From Xiphias gladius (Eukaryota; Chordata; Actinopteri; Istiophoriformes; Xiphiidae), in assembly GCF_016859285.1 (NCBI RefSeq), contig NC_053422.1:16359001-16423000 (forward strand): 64,000 bases of DNA, in the 5' to 3' direction. The position numbers and the translations under genes were made by a program. Below, in pieces: positions 1 through 47,350 of this stretch (its first letter is position 1; each line of letters opens with the position of its first letter). The notes under the pieces are model-generated. The model did not search any database and was not told the origin of the DNA. It was given only the letters and a program-made list of their open reading frames with translations.

Positions 1-255
1 TTTGTCCAACTTTTTTGGTGTGACCAAATACCGGCATACAAATGAAATTCCCATCGGCCCCAGCTGTACTTTGTGTTTAGTGCTAATTAGCAAATGTTAG
101 CATGCTAAAACACAAAAGTAAGATGAAGAAAATTGTAAACATTATACTTTCTAAACATCAGCTTGTTAGCATTGTCATTGATAGCATTTAGCTCAAAGCA
201 CCACTGTGCATTGGTGCAGCCTCACAGAGCCCCTTACCATGGCTGTAGACTTTTC
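1..255. mobile_element. High-copy teleost interspersed repeat fragment
   Basis: Contains phrases I recognise from a very common fish repeat in which GCTAACATGCTAA-type motifs are followed by a TTTAGCTCAAAGCACC segment and GCCTCACAGAGC. The left end is outside the window. Class not assignable from this fragment. Confidence 0.5.
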
Positions 256-2256
256 CTGTGGGTTCACACTTATTGAAGTTTGCCAAAAGCTGGGTGAGTA
301 TTGCTATGGAGGCCCAGTGTTAATGTTGGGTTTCAGGTAGCAGTGTTGTCTTTCCAAACAGATAGCACGTTTGAAATGAAGCCCTTCATATACCACATAC
401 ACTGAACTGTTAGCCACAATGAAGACTTTTCAGTTTGTTTTTAAGAGGGTGGATACAGCTAGAGACTCAGGTATATATACCAACCATTGTTTGTATTTCT
501 CTGAGCGTGTTCCTTCAAACCAAACCAATTTCACGCATATTCTATGTTATTTCTACTCTCTCAGTTCTCCTTGATGATAATTAGAACTGTAAATACACTT
601 CAAGTGGAACAGGTTATGTATAACTTTTTTTTAGACTGTGACAATTAGCAACTTCCAACTGAAATCAATGTCCTCTCTTATGCGCATACACCTTTGCTTT
701 GAAGCTGTCTTCAAAGACTGATTATTCGCTTTCATAGTGTTCTTTTAGAAATGCTTTGCTGTCAGCAACAGCTTCACCTAAGATCTTCCTATGGGGCTTT
801 TTTCTTAACAATGTGTGAGACTGTGCATGTGTGTGAACACATGTATAATGGTCGTGTGGCAGTGATAACTATTCGGTTTGTAAATGATAGTCAATAGCCT
901 CTCTCTCTCCAGATATTTTCCTCCCGTAAGCCACTGCCGTTTCTTCCTTGACATTCAAACTGAAACAGCCTGTTTATCTTATCCACAATGATATGATTTA
1001 CCCATGTTTTCAATAATTAATTTTCTGGATGGTGGATCTGTTCCATCAATGTGTTTTCCCAGAGGCACTCTCTGTGCTTTCATGCCTCCATCACTCCTCT
1101 CTGTCATGCCTTGCTCTAGTGCCTCTCACAGGGCAAACAGTCAGACCCTGAGGAACGTTCATAAAGCAGAGAGAGAGGGAGATTTTAGCTCCTCCTGATC
1201 TATTTGTCTTTCTGGTTTTTCTCTCTCCCCATCCCTTGTTCTATTCTGCAGCCCCCCAGGTGAAAGAGAAGAAACACCTTTTTAATTAGTTTATCAGGGC
1301 CTGAAAGTAATGCTTTTTCTAATAACAGTCAGAAATGTATCCTTTGGGAATGGTTGCTGAAGCTCTTGTTTATTTAATTTCAAGCTTGTTTATTTGCTAT
1401 TAGAAACAGTAGATTGGGAGAGCAAACAATGGAGAGCAATGGAACACTCTTTTGATAAAGGAACACACACACCCACACACAGAGATTACAAAAACACCCC
1501 GCTGACCCATGTCCAGCTCAGCAGCAATTAATTTGAGGTCACCCTCCACTCTCTGACAGGTCTTGTTGGAGAAGTGGCCTCTTCTATTGGACTATGACTG
1601 TCTTATTATCCAATCACTGCACTCTATTCTGGCCCCCATCTAGTATTAAAAGACACAGGAACAGTGTTTTATCTTACCTTTCTCCTTTATAGCCGCTTTT
1701 TCTCGTCTCTTAAGGAACATTAAGGGTAAAAAAAGGGGGGAGAAAAATTCTTGAGGAGACAAAAAACTGGACGAGTAGGGCAATTTGATGTCAACTGTAA
1801 TTGGAATAAAATTTTACAGCTTCAAGTATAATGTGCTTTTCTGCCATGAACCCGCTTGGAAGTGTAGCAGCAATTAAATGGCTGGAAGGGCTGAATCATC
1901 CAGGAGCTTTTTAAAGAAGGACTCTTTCTGCACCCTTTAGACAATAAATTGCCATATTTGCTGATATGGCTTGGATCAAAAATGCCCCTCACAAACCCTT
2001 GTATACTGAAATTCCCCAACAGTATCCCATTGGAAGTATCCATTTAAACAAAGGATGTTAGAAAGCGCTGGATGTAGTTTAATGTCTGTGCCCTGTCTAT
2101 AATTGTTCCAAATAATAACTTGTTTTAGTAGGGTGCTACAACAGACAACACATGAGTGTTTTGTGACACTGGCAGGTCAAGTGTATAAATCAGTAAATAT
2201 TTCATGAAGAAGAATGAAGATTTTCATTCCAAAATGTAATATCCTATGTTTTAAAG

Positions 2257-2654
2257 CTCAGTTGTCAGTTATTTTAGGTACACCTAGCTAAAACTACTGG
2301 TGCTGCAACTGTTTTAGAGAGGTGTTGATTCAACTTTACGGTCATTCTGGAGGCTGCAATTTCTTATTGTATTGCATTATACGAACAGGTGTTTCTATTT
2401 TTTTTCCAACCCATTTATATCAATGAGGGTGGGCTTAATAACAGAATCACTTGTCTGTGTAATGCAGTACAGTTCAGCAGCAGCAAAAACTTCATTCTCG
2501 AAAGTTGAATCAGCACCTCTCTAAAAAAGTTTCAATAAAAACTGTATAAACAGTGTAAACAGTATAACCTTCATGAAGGGAAGCTTTATTGCGGGACTGC
2601 TGTATTAGACAGCATTAGTTTGAGCTAGGTGTAGGTAATAAACTGACAACTGAG
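2257..2654. mobile_element. Decayed Angel-like foldback element
   Basis: The left end (CTCAGTTGTCAGTT, then TTAGGTACACCTAGCTAAAA) is the inverted complement of the right end (TTTGAGCTAGGTGTAGGTAA, then AACTGACAACTGAG). Internal segments also mirror: TTTTAGAGAGGTGTTGATTC on the left and GAATCAGCACCTCTCTAAAA on the right. The AGGTGTACCTA motif and the internal AGAGGTGTT segment are typical of teleost Angel-type inverted-repeat elements. Confidence 0.7.
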
Positions 2655-5097
2655 TGTACACAAATAACATCACGACTGCATTGGAAATGGAACAACCTCT
2701 AATGTTTAATGTAATGAAATAGCTGATTTTCTTATTTTTTTTATTAAAAATTAAGTATACAGAAGCAATGCACCGAATAAGAATGTTTCTCTAAATTTTC
2801 CTATGCCACAACAATCTGTTTCTAGCTTTCCTTTAGCTGACTGTGTTTGCCCTGTGGCTCCCTTAAGGCTCTGACCTTTGGACTTTAGAGAGGGAGGGAT
2901 ACAGGGAGGTGATGGAAGTCAATACATGAACCTTCCCAATTCATCCACAGTCTGGGCAATGGACACACAATGTGCTCAAGAGAGCACTGTAACTGTGGTA
3001 ATGGCAGGAATGTAGAGCGACGGTAGAATGATGGTACTGTAGATATATTGTAACACTGCCACACCCACACACACAGAGGAACAAAGCTATGATTGCCAGG
3101 ACATGAGCAGAAAAGTGAGGAGAGCTCTTGAAAAATAACTTGCGAGACATTTGTTAAAACTACAGTGTGGATAAAAAGACAAACTGGAAAAAACAAAACC
3201 TCTCGTAGCATTCACATATTCCTTTACATGCTCACAGAGAGCTTATGGATCCCTCATAGATAATATAACCACACACATATGGGCATAATTTTTACATGAG
3301 CTTAAGGAAGATGACTTTGATCTTCATGTTCAGTCAGATGGAGCATTTTTGTCAGTTTATCTTTTCTCTAAGACGCAGCACAACTTCTGATTTCAGGGAA
3401 TCTATTTTTTTTTCATGTACTTGCTGTGCTCTCTGAGCATGAGCTACCAACCAAGGACTATATTGATTCGCCCCCAGTATATAAAAGCAGATCTGACCAG
3501 ATGGTAGCTGGGATGACTCTGGGTGTCCAGCAACAGCAGAGCTTACAAAGCATGCAGCAACACAGCAGTGAAATGTAAAACAGCCACAAGGTGTCCATGT
3601 CAACAGATTTTTAGAGTCAGATTGTAAAGGTCTTACAACTTGGCCCTATACAGGAGTATTTTGGCCCCAAAAGGCAGCCATCATAGGGCCACAACTTTAT
3701 CTTTCTAGTGTTAATTACAATACAATTATAAAAAGTACAATAAAAATATTGTGCATACAGCACAGCTGATACTCTGCATTAATAGACTATACTGTACATA
3801 AACAGAAATATGGGATCACTTCAATTTAATATCAATTAATGTAGAAATGAATTCATTTAAACTGGGAATTTTATTCACATATGGGGAATATAGTTGGCTC
3901 ATGCACTGAAGTCACACTTGCTGATTAGCATCAGCTGCTTCATTCATGCTTCACCAGCTGTTCAGCTATCAGCTGACTAGTGACGTCCAGTCATATTCAT
4001 GTACTCACTATCACTCTGCTGATACAGTCATGCCATCACCGTTTGCTGCAGCGGCTCGGTTCACCACCCCAACCTCTCCCTAATGGTACCTTTACGCTAT
4101 ACTATATCTTTCCGAGATGAAAGTTGACAGTCGTGAGAGAAACATGACAAAAATCTTTGGTCATCAGTCCAAAAAACGGTGGTGTCAGAATATACTGTGA
4201 GACAATTCGAAGGACCAAAATTGGTATCAAACTTCTGACAGAGTCAGAAATTTAGGACCACAATCCCACAGTGTGGCTGCAGCTACAGCCTTTGTAGCTG
4301 CAGCTTAGTGTGTTGCTATATTTTTAAAATGTGGTGATGGATTACACAGTGGTTACATGTCTCTGTTTGCATCAGTCTTTTTTTCTACGTACATTGAAAT
4401 GCTAAGATTCACCGTCATCCGACATACCTCAAAATTAATATTTCAGTCTGACACAGATTTCGACCAAGACTTACCTATGTCAGATACATCTAATAAAGTT
4501 AGATGGGTCTAATATTAGAAATGCATTTAACTTGTAAGATAGTTGTTATTGCAGTCTATAAGCACCTTTGTGTATTTTTGCTAATGTTAATTTAAGATTT
4601 GTTGTTAATGTATGAGTTCGGGGGTTTGGGTCTCCAAGCAGAGTAATCGTTGCTGCTTGCATTGTTTGAGAGCCCGATTGTAGAGCCTAGAGTCTTTTCT
4701 ACATGGCCATTTGCTATGAATGGTCAATGCACTGAATGAAAGTGTCTCTGACTGAAATACACATTTTTTTAAAGATTGTAGTGTTTTATATCCAAGCACA
4801 TTTTTGGAAACAACGGAACAGCACCAAACTGTGTAAACCTGCCTAACTTTAATATAAACTGAGGACATTTCTGTCCATTTGTTAATGATCTTCCCTTTTC
4901 TTATGCCCTTGCTGCTTTCAGCCACAGCTCTGCCAACTCTTCCATCTATCTCACCCCTACAGACTGACCCCAGCACCCAGAGAATACACACATGACTTAA
5001 CTTCTTCCTGTTTCCTTCTCCCTTGTCAGCTACCAATTTCAAATCCTGTCTTCACAGTTCCTCTGTTCAGCAATTTCTGATGAAGAATCATATTCAC

Positions 5098-5100
<3 letters not shown>

Positions 5101-5145
<45 letters not shown>
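5101..5145. repeat. (AC)n microsatellite
   Basis: About 22 uninterrupted AC units in a spock1 intron. Confidence 0.98.
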
Positions 5146-5147
<2 letters not shown>

Positions 5148-7362
5148 CAAAGGCACAAATCCTTTACACGTGTTCATTTGGCAAAGTCTTATCAGTGGCA
5201 GGCGACCTTGTTCATTTACATAAATCAGTAACATTTTCAATGTAAAAATGTGGTTTAGAGTGTGAAAAGGAGTTTTACTTGGCACTTTGGAATGAATGGA
5301 TATGCAACAAGGCATTTCAAGTTATATTGCTCATGCAAATTAACTTATTCACACACAAAGGGATGAGAACAAAGTCATACTTAAGATTAGAAAGAAGAGA
5401 GAGGAATTTAAGGAGATGAGAGACACGTATAGAGGAAAGTGAAAGAGAGGTAGCCAGGGTGTGCTGCAGTGCTCCTGCACTACAATTGATTGGCTGGTTT
5501 AACCGCCAGTGCTGCTCGCTCAAGCTTTAAATAGATGGATAAAACTCTCTTTTACCCAACACTCCTCCTCCTCTTCATCCTGTCATTTTTCTCCTCTCCT
5601 TTTCTCTCCTCTCCTATCGTCTCGTCTTGTCTCCTCTCTTTATATACCATAAATATTCAAATCACATCATCTGAAAAACGATTTCACTTTCAGAGCATCA
5701 TTGTCTGTGTAATGGTCTACATGCGATGCTTTGGTATGTGCATGTGTACGTGGATAAACTGACTTACTCATTTGTATGTGTGTGTCTGATTTCCAATTTG
5801 TCCAAGAGTGGAGGTCACGAACTAATCCCAAATTGTCCTCCAATCCTCTGTTAACCAACTACAAATCCCCCTTTTTTCTCAATTCCTTTCTCTCTCCCTC
5901 TCTCCTCTCGTCCCCTCTTCTCACATTTCCTCACAGTGATAAAGTCATTTTGAAGTAAAGTGTAATAAGACGGGTTTCCTCCAGCACTGATAGATCGAAG
6001 TGAGGGGAGGCGAAAATAAGCAGGTGATAGAAACACGCTTTTGCACATGTGCATGTGTTTTACAGATTGTAAGGAAACAAGTGTGTTGCCCATTTATGAC
6101 AGATGCGTGCAGTGTACAAGGAATCTCCTCCCTTGAGACTATCTAAGCTTCACCATCTTTATTGAGCGTGTTTGTTCTTATACTTCAAAGATAAAGAAAG
6201 CTCTTCCATGTCCTCCGACAGACGTCAGTATGTTTACAGTTGATACGTGTAGCTGTTCAGTGATTCATATAGATGGTTGCAGAGATTACGGCGTTACCGC
6301 GAGCAGAGGAAAGAAAAAAAAACGCCCTCATGTCTGAGTCTCTGGCTGATTAAATGCTGATTAACCAGCATGTAAACAGCAGAGCAGTGTGCAAGCAGGT
6401 CAGGAACTAGTTGATGTTCACATCAGACACCAGTTGTGGCTCAAACATGACCCATTAGGCCCCTAATGGAGACAAGGCGACTCTTGTTTTATAATGTTAG
6501 CAGGCACATGCTAATGACTTGTACATAATGCAGAGCTTTGAGCTATACACTCCGTACTCAGTCTTAATTAACTTGGGATTTGAAATAATTTTTACTCCAT
6601 TTACCATGGTGACAGCATGTGGTGTCTGTACGTGGTTTAAAACCCACTTTGATCTCATTTTATTAGCTTTCTCTTTTTCGTTGGTTTTGTTCATTATAAA
6701 GGCTTTTTATCTTTCTTTAATCCATATCTAGCACAGCTGCTGGGATTGACGGGGTCACCACGACCACCAGTCCAGAGTCCACTGCCTGATGTTGGCTTGT
6801 CTCTCACTTCATTTGTACTAAATGCTCTCATCTCTCTCATTTACCGCCATTGTCGCTTTTTCACTTCCTCCAACTCAGTTTTTTTTTTTTTTTCCTTTTC
6901 TTCTGCCTGTCAAATGAATGTGGGTTTTTGCTGTTAGCCTAGTGTGAAATGACATAATGCTCAGAGTCAATGAGCTGCTTTGATCTTTTGTCACCTTGGA
7001 CACCAGCACGCTGTGCCTGGCTGTCACTTTGGAGATTGATTTGGAAGAAGATGGGGTTGAGAGAGCGAACAGAGAATAGTCCTCATTAAGAGCAGCTCAC
7101 ACCGCGGAAAACTCGACGATTACTTCATACCTTTAACCATTCTTCTTCTCCGTATTTTTCTCCAACTCATTATTTTTCTGTCCGCTTCACTCAGTAGGAT
7201 GTAAGAATCTACCAGCAGGAAAACCAAAAGAACAGCTTGATGTTTTGCTGCATCAACTTCCAACTTCAGCACTATATTGTGCTGATTCTCTTGCTCTGCG
7301 TGGTTCCACTTACTTATTTCTGCGGTTCAGAGATGACGCTTGTCCTTGGTCTCTCCCTGTAG

Positions 7363-30145
<22,783 letters not shown>

Positions 30146-31455
30146 CTCCACTTCATTTTATTCTGCCATTAGCCGACCAGGAAACTCCGTTAAATCAGCA
30201 CAGATCTGAAGCCATTCCAATGTCTCCTCCTCCAGTTACCTTGGCAGCAGTCCATCCTTAGGCTCCTGAACTTGCTCCTGTAATCCATGTCCCTTATCCA
30301 AATCTCTCTCTTCAGTGAACCTCATTCGACCTCAGACAGAAAACAAAGAGCCTATTAGAACAACAACTGTCGAGCCCCTGTTAGATTCTGCTCAAGCTGT
30401 CCACGTACTGCTTCTACCTTCCCTCAAACCTGCAATCTTTAACCTCTTCTAACATGGACACTTCTCTGTTTTCTCTATTACTCCCTCTATCTCCTTTCAC
30501 TTCTTCTGTCCCTCTTCTAACTCTTTATGTCCTTGTCAGAGCCTCTGGTCAGTCTGTGAGCCCAGATACATTAGCTGATGAATTGGATGTAAATATGTTT
30601 CCTCTAGGAAGGCGAGAATGGGGATTACTGTCCCTGTTCTTCCATCAACGGATCATTCTTATGTTCTGTGTCCCACCGTCAGGCTCCTTCCAGTGTTCAT
30701 AAATGTTTCCACAAATCACTGCCACACTCGCAGGCTCTGATATGCTCCTTCTATCTCTGTTATTTCATGGAGGATTGTAAATTATTTAATCGTTGATCTT
30801 GAATGTCCCAGAAAGCCCAGGAAGCAATGAGATTAATGATGTATTGTCGTTGTTGTTGCATGTTTCTCATCGTGTTTCTGTAAAAGACGATTTTACCTGG
30901 CCAGGTCTAGCTCTATGCATCTCAAACAGAAAGTGATGCCTATTTGGCTGCTACAATACTTTGTTGCTATGTTGATGCTGTCTAGTGTCTTTTTGGTTCT
31001 TCTCCCAATCTCAGGAGGTAGGAAGTTGCATTGCAGAGCGATAGCAGTGTAGAAAAGCGAACTGCAAGGCCTACAGTCCAAATCTGCGGTGTCTCAGCCA
31101 GCTATTCCTTTATTAATTGGTCAGTAGGGCTGCTGAGGCTGTTTGACTGTGCATGGACACTAGAGGAAGAAGCTGCTCCTGAGCTGGGAGGACACATGAA
31201 GTCGGTCGAGCAGAGAAGAGGCTCTGTTCTGCCATTGGATATGTTCAGTGATTTGAAATTGAAATCTTCACCATGTCAACTAAGTGAACTTTTATTTGTA
31301 ACTTTGAAAATTTAAGTAAAGTGGCACTTTGGGTGTCTTTTGAACCTTACAGGTGTGTCAATGTGTCTGTTGTTCTCCTGATGTACCATTTACAGCTCAA
31401 GCCTCACATATTACTTTGCCGAATCATGATGAAATAAAAACACATCTTTTCCTCC
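30146..31455 (+). other. spock1: spock1 3'UTR (end approximate)
   Basis: AT-rich sequence after the stop with no conserved coding frame. The first canonical AATAAA after the stop is at 31433-31438, which would give a 3'UTR of about 1.3 kb. The true cleavage site is not provable from sequence alone. Confidence 0.5.
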
Positions 31456-34400
31456 CTCTGAAACCACAAAAACATTTATATGCGTTTCACGCTGTTTGGT
31501 TTTGTTTTTTTTCTGAAGCTCAGATTTCTCTGCAGTAGAACAATCAAAGCCCTCCATCAATTGTGACCTTTTCCAACCTTGAGAAAGCAGTCCTCCCAGT
31601 TAGAGGCAGACATAAATGGTGAAACAGAAATACTCTTATCATTCGCCTTTGAGAGAGGAGAATCACATAGCGAGCAGTACCCAAAAGAACATAAAAGCTT
31701 AATTAGTGTTTTTGTAATATCACTGGCTAATGGGACAGCTGACCCCATTGGCTTGAAACAGCCCGCTCAGCACTTTGAAAACACATTGTACCAACAATCA
31801 CAGGCTAAAAGGACGACTGAATCTCCTGGTTTGAAACAGACAAATCAGCAGTTCACAACACACTCTGTTAGATACAATAGACAATGGGCTTAACTGTGTG
31901 CATCAAATTATGCCAAGAGCTGTGGAGAGTGTATAATCACCCAATTCTGGGACCCTGGCTAGTGCAGCATCTTCTACAGCTTCAGGCTACATGACAAAAG
32001 CTTTAGAAAGCTGTAGAAAACGTCTCATTTGTTTATCTCTCATCACAAGCAGTGTCTGCTGCTTTTTTTCCGCATTTTATCCACCTTATTCTTAGCCCCA
32101 TAATACCTTGTGTGAATTATGGGTGTGGCATCTGGTCATTCCTTTCACTGAACTAGCATCTTGAAGCACACCCTAAACGAAAAGTTTCATCATCCTGGGA
32201 ATTAATCTTATTTTCTTTCCCATCAAGAGTTAGATGACAAAATACCACTGATCTCTGTACAGTGAATCCGCTGCCAGCAACCATCTAGCTTGGCTTAATA
32301 CAAAGATGGGGAACTGCAGGAAACAGCTTGCCTACCTCTGTCCAAAGGTATCAAAATCAACCTACCAGAACCTCTAAAGCTTATACTAATGAACTCGTGT
32401 CTCCTTTTTTTAGCCAGGGGTCTCCAGTCTTTGTGCTAAGCTAAGTTGGCTGGCTGCTGGCAGTATCTTTAGGCTTGATTAAGTGTACAGAAATGAGAGT
32501 GGGTTCAATGTTCTGATCCCACTCTGCAGAAAAGCAAATTTGCTTTTCTAAAATGTCAAACTTACACCTCTACCTTCTTCTACTAAGAAATTCGAGAGTG
32601 ACCTGAAGAAGTGGCCTCGGATAGCAGTAACAAACTAAGTTAGTGTAGCATTAACTAACTGATGTGGTGAAGAGGGACTTGAGGCTCGGACTTGGCTCTG
32701 TGTCTGCTTTGAGATAGGCAGGGTTCTGCTCCACCTCCTTTGTAAAAACACACTCGACTTCATTACTTTGGAAGAACTAATAAGTCCCAGAGCCTTACAG
32801 ATTGTTGATCGCTTCACTGTCGGTAGCATCAGAATCAGTAAAACTGGCTAAATATGCTACTGTACATTATGCAAGGCCACTTCTTCAGGTTGACTTCCCA
32901 TCCTCCAGTATTAGGAGGCAGAGCTGTGACAGGCTATGTTCCCATGTCATTTGTTTGACCCAAATCTCTTTAAGAAAAGAGAAGACACCTGTAGCATGCT
33001 CCCAACTCTTGCAGATACCAGTGCAGTGAAAGGAATAACCAGAAGTCACATCCATTATTCATGCAAGGCATCGTGGGGAAGGAATAAGGTGGATATATTC
33101 AAATAATCACAAGCCCAAAGTATTCACATTTTTAATCACATAGTAGTTCATTTTGCCTCCTAACCACAAGACACATCTATTACACACCAGCGCGCACTTT
33201 CAGCCCACGTCCTAACACACATACACACACAGAGTTTCATTATTGTTTCTATTTCCTTCCACTCTCCCACTCACTCTCCTGGAGTGAGTTCCATCTTCAT
33301 CTCAGTAAGGGAGATGCTTGGTTGTGTTTTATCCGCAGGGCACTCTGTTCCTCTTTTTCATTTTTCTATTGGCTGCTTTTTTACTGTCCACAGATGGGTT
33401 CCCTGTCAGGTGGATCCTCCCATCAGCCCAGGGTCTCCATGGGGACCAAGGATTGCTTACGAGTGGCGGGCTTTAAGCAATTGGTGGTATGTTTTAGAAA
33501 AAAAGAGGTGGTTTAGATATAGTTTGTCATTTAATATTAGATGCTGATGTTTTAGTTATTAGTTATTATTCAGTTATTAGTGTTCTACCTTTAATTCTGA
33601 TCATTTGTAAATTACGATATCATACAACCTCTAACTTTGACAACACATGCACAGTGAGGTACAGAATTGTGTGAGTTTCAATATAAGTCTATTAAAATGA
33701 AAAAACAATACACAACTCTTCTCCAGTACAGCATGCTTTATACGCCAAATGTTTTTTGGTTATCTTGCCATCATCAGGCTGGTGTATGAAGTTCTTTCTG
33801 GTTTCCTACAGTCCATCAATTAGCCATGTGGTAGTTTATATTTCTAATAATATTTCCCATTATATTTGATGTTTTTTTTTTTTTTTTTTGTTGACTAATC
33901 TGATCGATGGAGTGTATATAAGCAGACAAGAAACAGCCTTAGACACCACCATGATTAAACCACTGAACCTTAAAACAGCCATGCTTTCATTCATTCAAAT
34001 CCATATCCTATACTATAAAGCTTGAACTTGTACTGCATCTTCATAATATTTAGAGATTTAGACCACATAAATAAAAGAACAGACTGCTGATAGCTTTACT
34101 TTGCATACCCACCATGTAACTGGGCCATGTGCCAAGACTGCCACTTTAGCGGGTGAAAAGTCCAAGTGGCTCTCCAGAGTCCTCAGGGTCCTGCTGGTTC
34201 TTCCAGGTAGTTTTCATTCTAGCTGTTTGATCAAGGACTGATTTAGACCTTCGACCACAGGGGAATGCAATTAACTGCCGAGTGGAATAGAAATCCAGCA
34301 CTGCACCGGGGCCCGAGGACCAGATTTGAGGATCACTAGTCTAAAGCCTGCCTATGTAATTGGCAAAGACATTGTAATAAGTAGGGATCATCTCTCCCTA

Positions 34401-35705
34401 ATCTGTCACAGCCCACCACTTCCACTCACACTCTCTTTCATGCATGACTGCCACTGCACCCCACAGCTTCTGGAGTGACTGAAGAGATCAGACCCCCTCA
34501 TGCCCCCCAGTGGAGGTTTTTGCGGAACAGTCACTTGGATGCGCTAACCAACAACACTATTCCAAATTTACAAATTTAGAGAGAGGTCATACTTTTCTCG
34601 TTAGCACACTGCCAGCGAGGTCCCTCTGATAGTACTTAATTGCTGGGTGTAGCCCTCTGCTAAATAAATTAGACAGGAAACAATCCATAAGCAGTTCCAG
34701 TGGCTTCACTCCTGGCAACAGTGATAAAATAAATTGGAACTTTCAGGTGAGCAGTCAGGCAAGACCAAACCACATTAAAGAGTGTCACATTACCTTCACA
34801 CTAACAAATGTATTTACCTATTTAGGTTTTCTAATAATTTTTGTTTATTATCTGATTATTGCTACTGTATATTTCAAAGCCAACTCCACCTTGTCTACTC
34901 AAACGCTATTGTCACCTTGTGTCCTCCGGAAACAAATCCATTATTTGACATGCAACAGAAATGTGATTCGAATTTGTAAGCACAGTGTTTGACAACAGTG
35001 CCCTCTGGTGGTCTGATCCCAGCTTTAAGCAGAAGGTAAGTTCAAGCTACAGTCGGTTTGATGTAGTTTTGAATGAAAAATACTGTCTCGAGGGATGCCC
35101 TGCTGGCTTTTGGGTGTAAGGCGCTGACCATATAGTTGCAGTTTTCCATTTTTCTGTCGCTCTTTGCTCATGTCAACCCTAATAAAAGCATACATTCTGA
35201 AACAATACAGTCTTGACGGATAAACCTTAACAGCAAAATTCTATTTATCATCACTATCATATTACAGTGTTGTTTTCTTTTGTAAATATCTATGTACAGT
35301 TGTATAAATGTAGTGGTTAATATGGTCAAAGCACAGAAATAAGTTTGCATAAGAAATGTACTTCATAACAATAAACGATGCCACAATAGAGAAATACAAT
35401 CAACATTCTCACATGTTCATTTGTGTTTCAAATAGTTTGTTTCTTGCAGAATCAGAAGGGAGGACCTCCTTGTCTTGATTTTGTATTTTAAGTAAAGCTT
35501 TGGGTTATGGCTGTAGAGGAAAGGCACTGGATTTAAATGTTTACATAATGTTTGCTGCTCTTCTGGGTAATTTCATGCTTAATCATTTATAAAAAATAAT
35601 AAGTAGATAAGACCTTTGTAAAGGCAACAGCCTCACTGCATTCATTTAGATATAAAGTAGCTCCATGCTGTTCAGATAGAGCTCAGAGCTGGTTGGCGTC
35701 TCCTC
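31456..35705. other. Intergenic region between convergent spock1 and bicc2-like genes
   Basis: Contains a foldback element (about 32205-32520), an exon-like island at 33394-33486, another at 34467-34579, and a repeat-like fragment near 34195-34350. The bicc2-like 3'UTR must lie at its right end; a minus-strand AATAAA sits at 34849-34844 but the true site is unknown. No tRNA or other RNA gene recognised. Confidence 0.55.
32205..32520. mobile_element. Teleost foldback repeat with mirrored arms
   Basis: Left CTGCCAGCAACCATCTAGCT, then TGGCTTAATACAAAGATGG, mirrors right CCAGTCTTTGTGCTAAGCTA, then AGTTGGCTGGCTGCTGGCAG. The middle GTCCAAAGGTATCAAAATC and CTACCAGAACCTCTAAAGC are phrases of a very abundant fish repeat. 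Confidence 0.7.
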
Positions 35706-46679
<10,974 letters not shown>

Positions 46680-47350
46680 AGCAGGACGGAGCCCTCGTCA
46701 ATGTTTGTGTGTGTGCGAGTAGTGTGTATGCATGTGTGTGACCAAGGAGACCGGCAGGGAGAGAAAAAAGGGGAGAGAGGGGCAAGAAACACCCCCTTGT
46801 GCCTTTTCTTTAAATCCTCCGCCCCCTTCACTTAATTTAGTACACAAATCTGACTCTTTCTCTCTCCCTCCAAGCTGTTTGAAGCTTTAAGGATTTGCTG
46901 CCATGGCCTTGCAAGCCACTTCTATACTACAACACGGTCTTCTCTATCCGAAGGGCTCCACATAGACAAACAAAATCTACAACTTCAACTGAGGCTCACT
47001 CTGCTCCGAACAAATCCTCCATAATCCTCAATTCAACATCCTCAGATTATGTGAATAGATAGTGAAGGCCTATGATAAGACAAGATACACATCTCACCCA
47101 CACAGACACACGCACACAACCAGTAAACCATCCTCACACCAGTGCACACAGCTAACAAAATAAAGGGGTCATCCATTTGGGTTCATGTCTGCCCTCCCTC
47201 CCCTTCCTCTGAATGAGACCTACGAAGGCTTGAGATTCCACTGGTAGGGGTGAAGGGGACTGGAGGGGTGTATCACAGCAGTGAGTGTGTGGCGTTTGTG
47301 TTGAGGGGGAGCTTGCAACAATGCTTGGAATAAAAAAGAAGAACTCCAAT

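Larger units (their letters stand above)
256..7362. other. spock1: spock1 upstream intron, no exon recognised
   Basis: AT-rich DNA with no frame resembling the N-terminal testican exons. It holds a decayed foldback element (2257-2654), a (CA)n tract (5101-5145) and a TCTCC-rich stretch near 5565-5640. Open frames here are short and lack conserved motifs. Confidence 0.6.

Noticed and set aside
7245..7362. Apparent RFRDD motif in front of the first spock1 exon, resembling the RFRDDDY of testicans
   Set aside because: It lies in the pyrimidine tract of the 7363 acceptor, the surrounding residues do not match, and no donor supports a separate exon. Taken as coincidence.
34195..34350. Segment reading GATCCTCAAATCTGGTCCTC ... 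TTTCTATTCC, similar to a widespread vertebrate repeat
   Set aside because: Probably an old repeat fragment, but the ends could not be defined well enough to list as an element.
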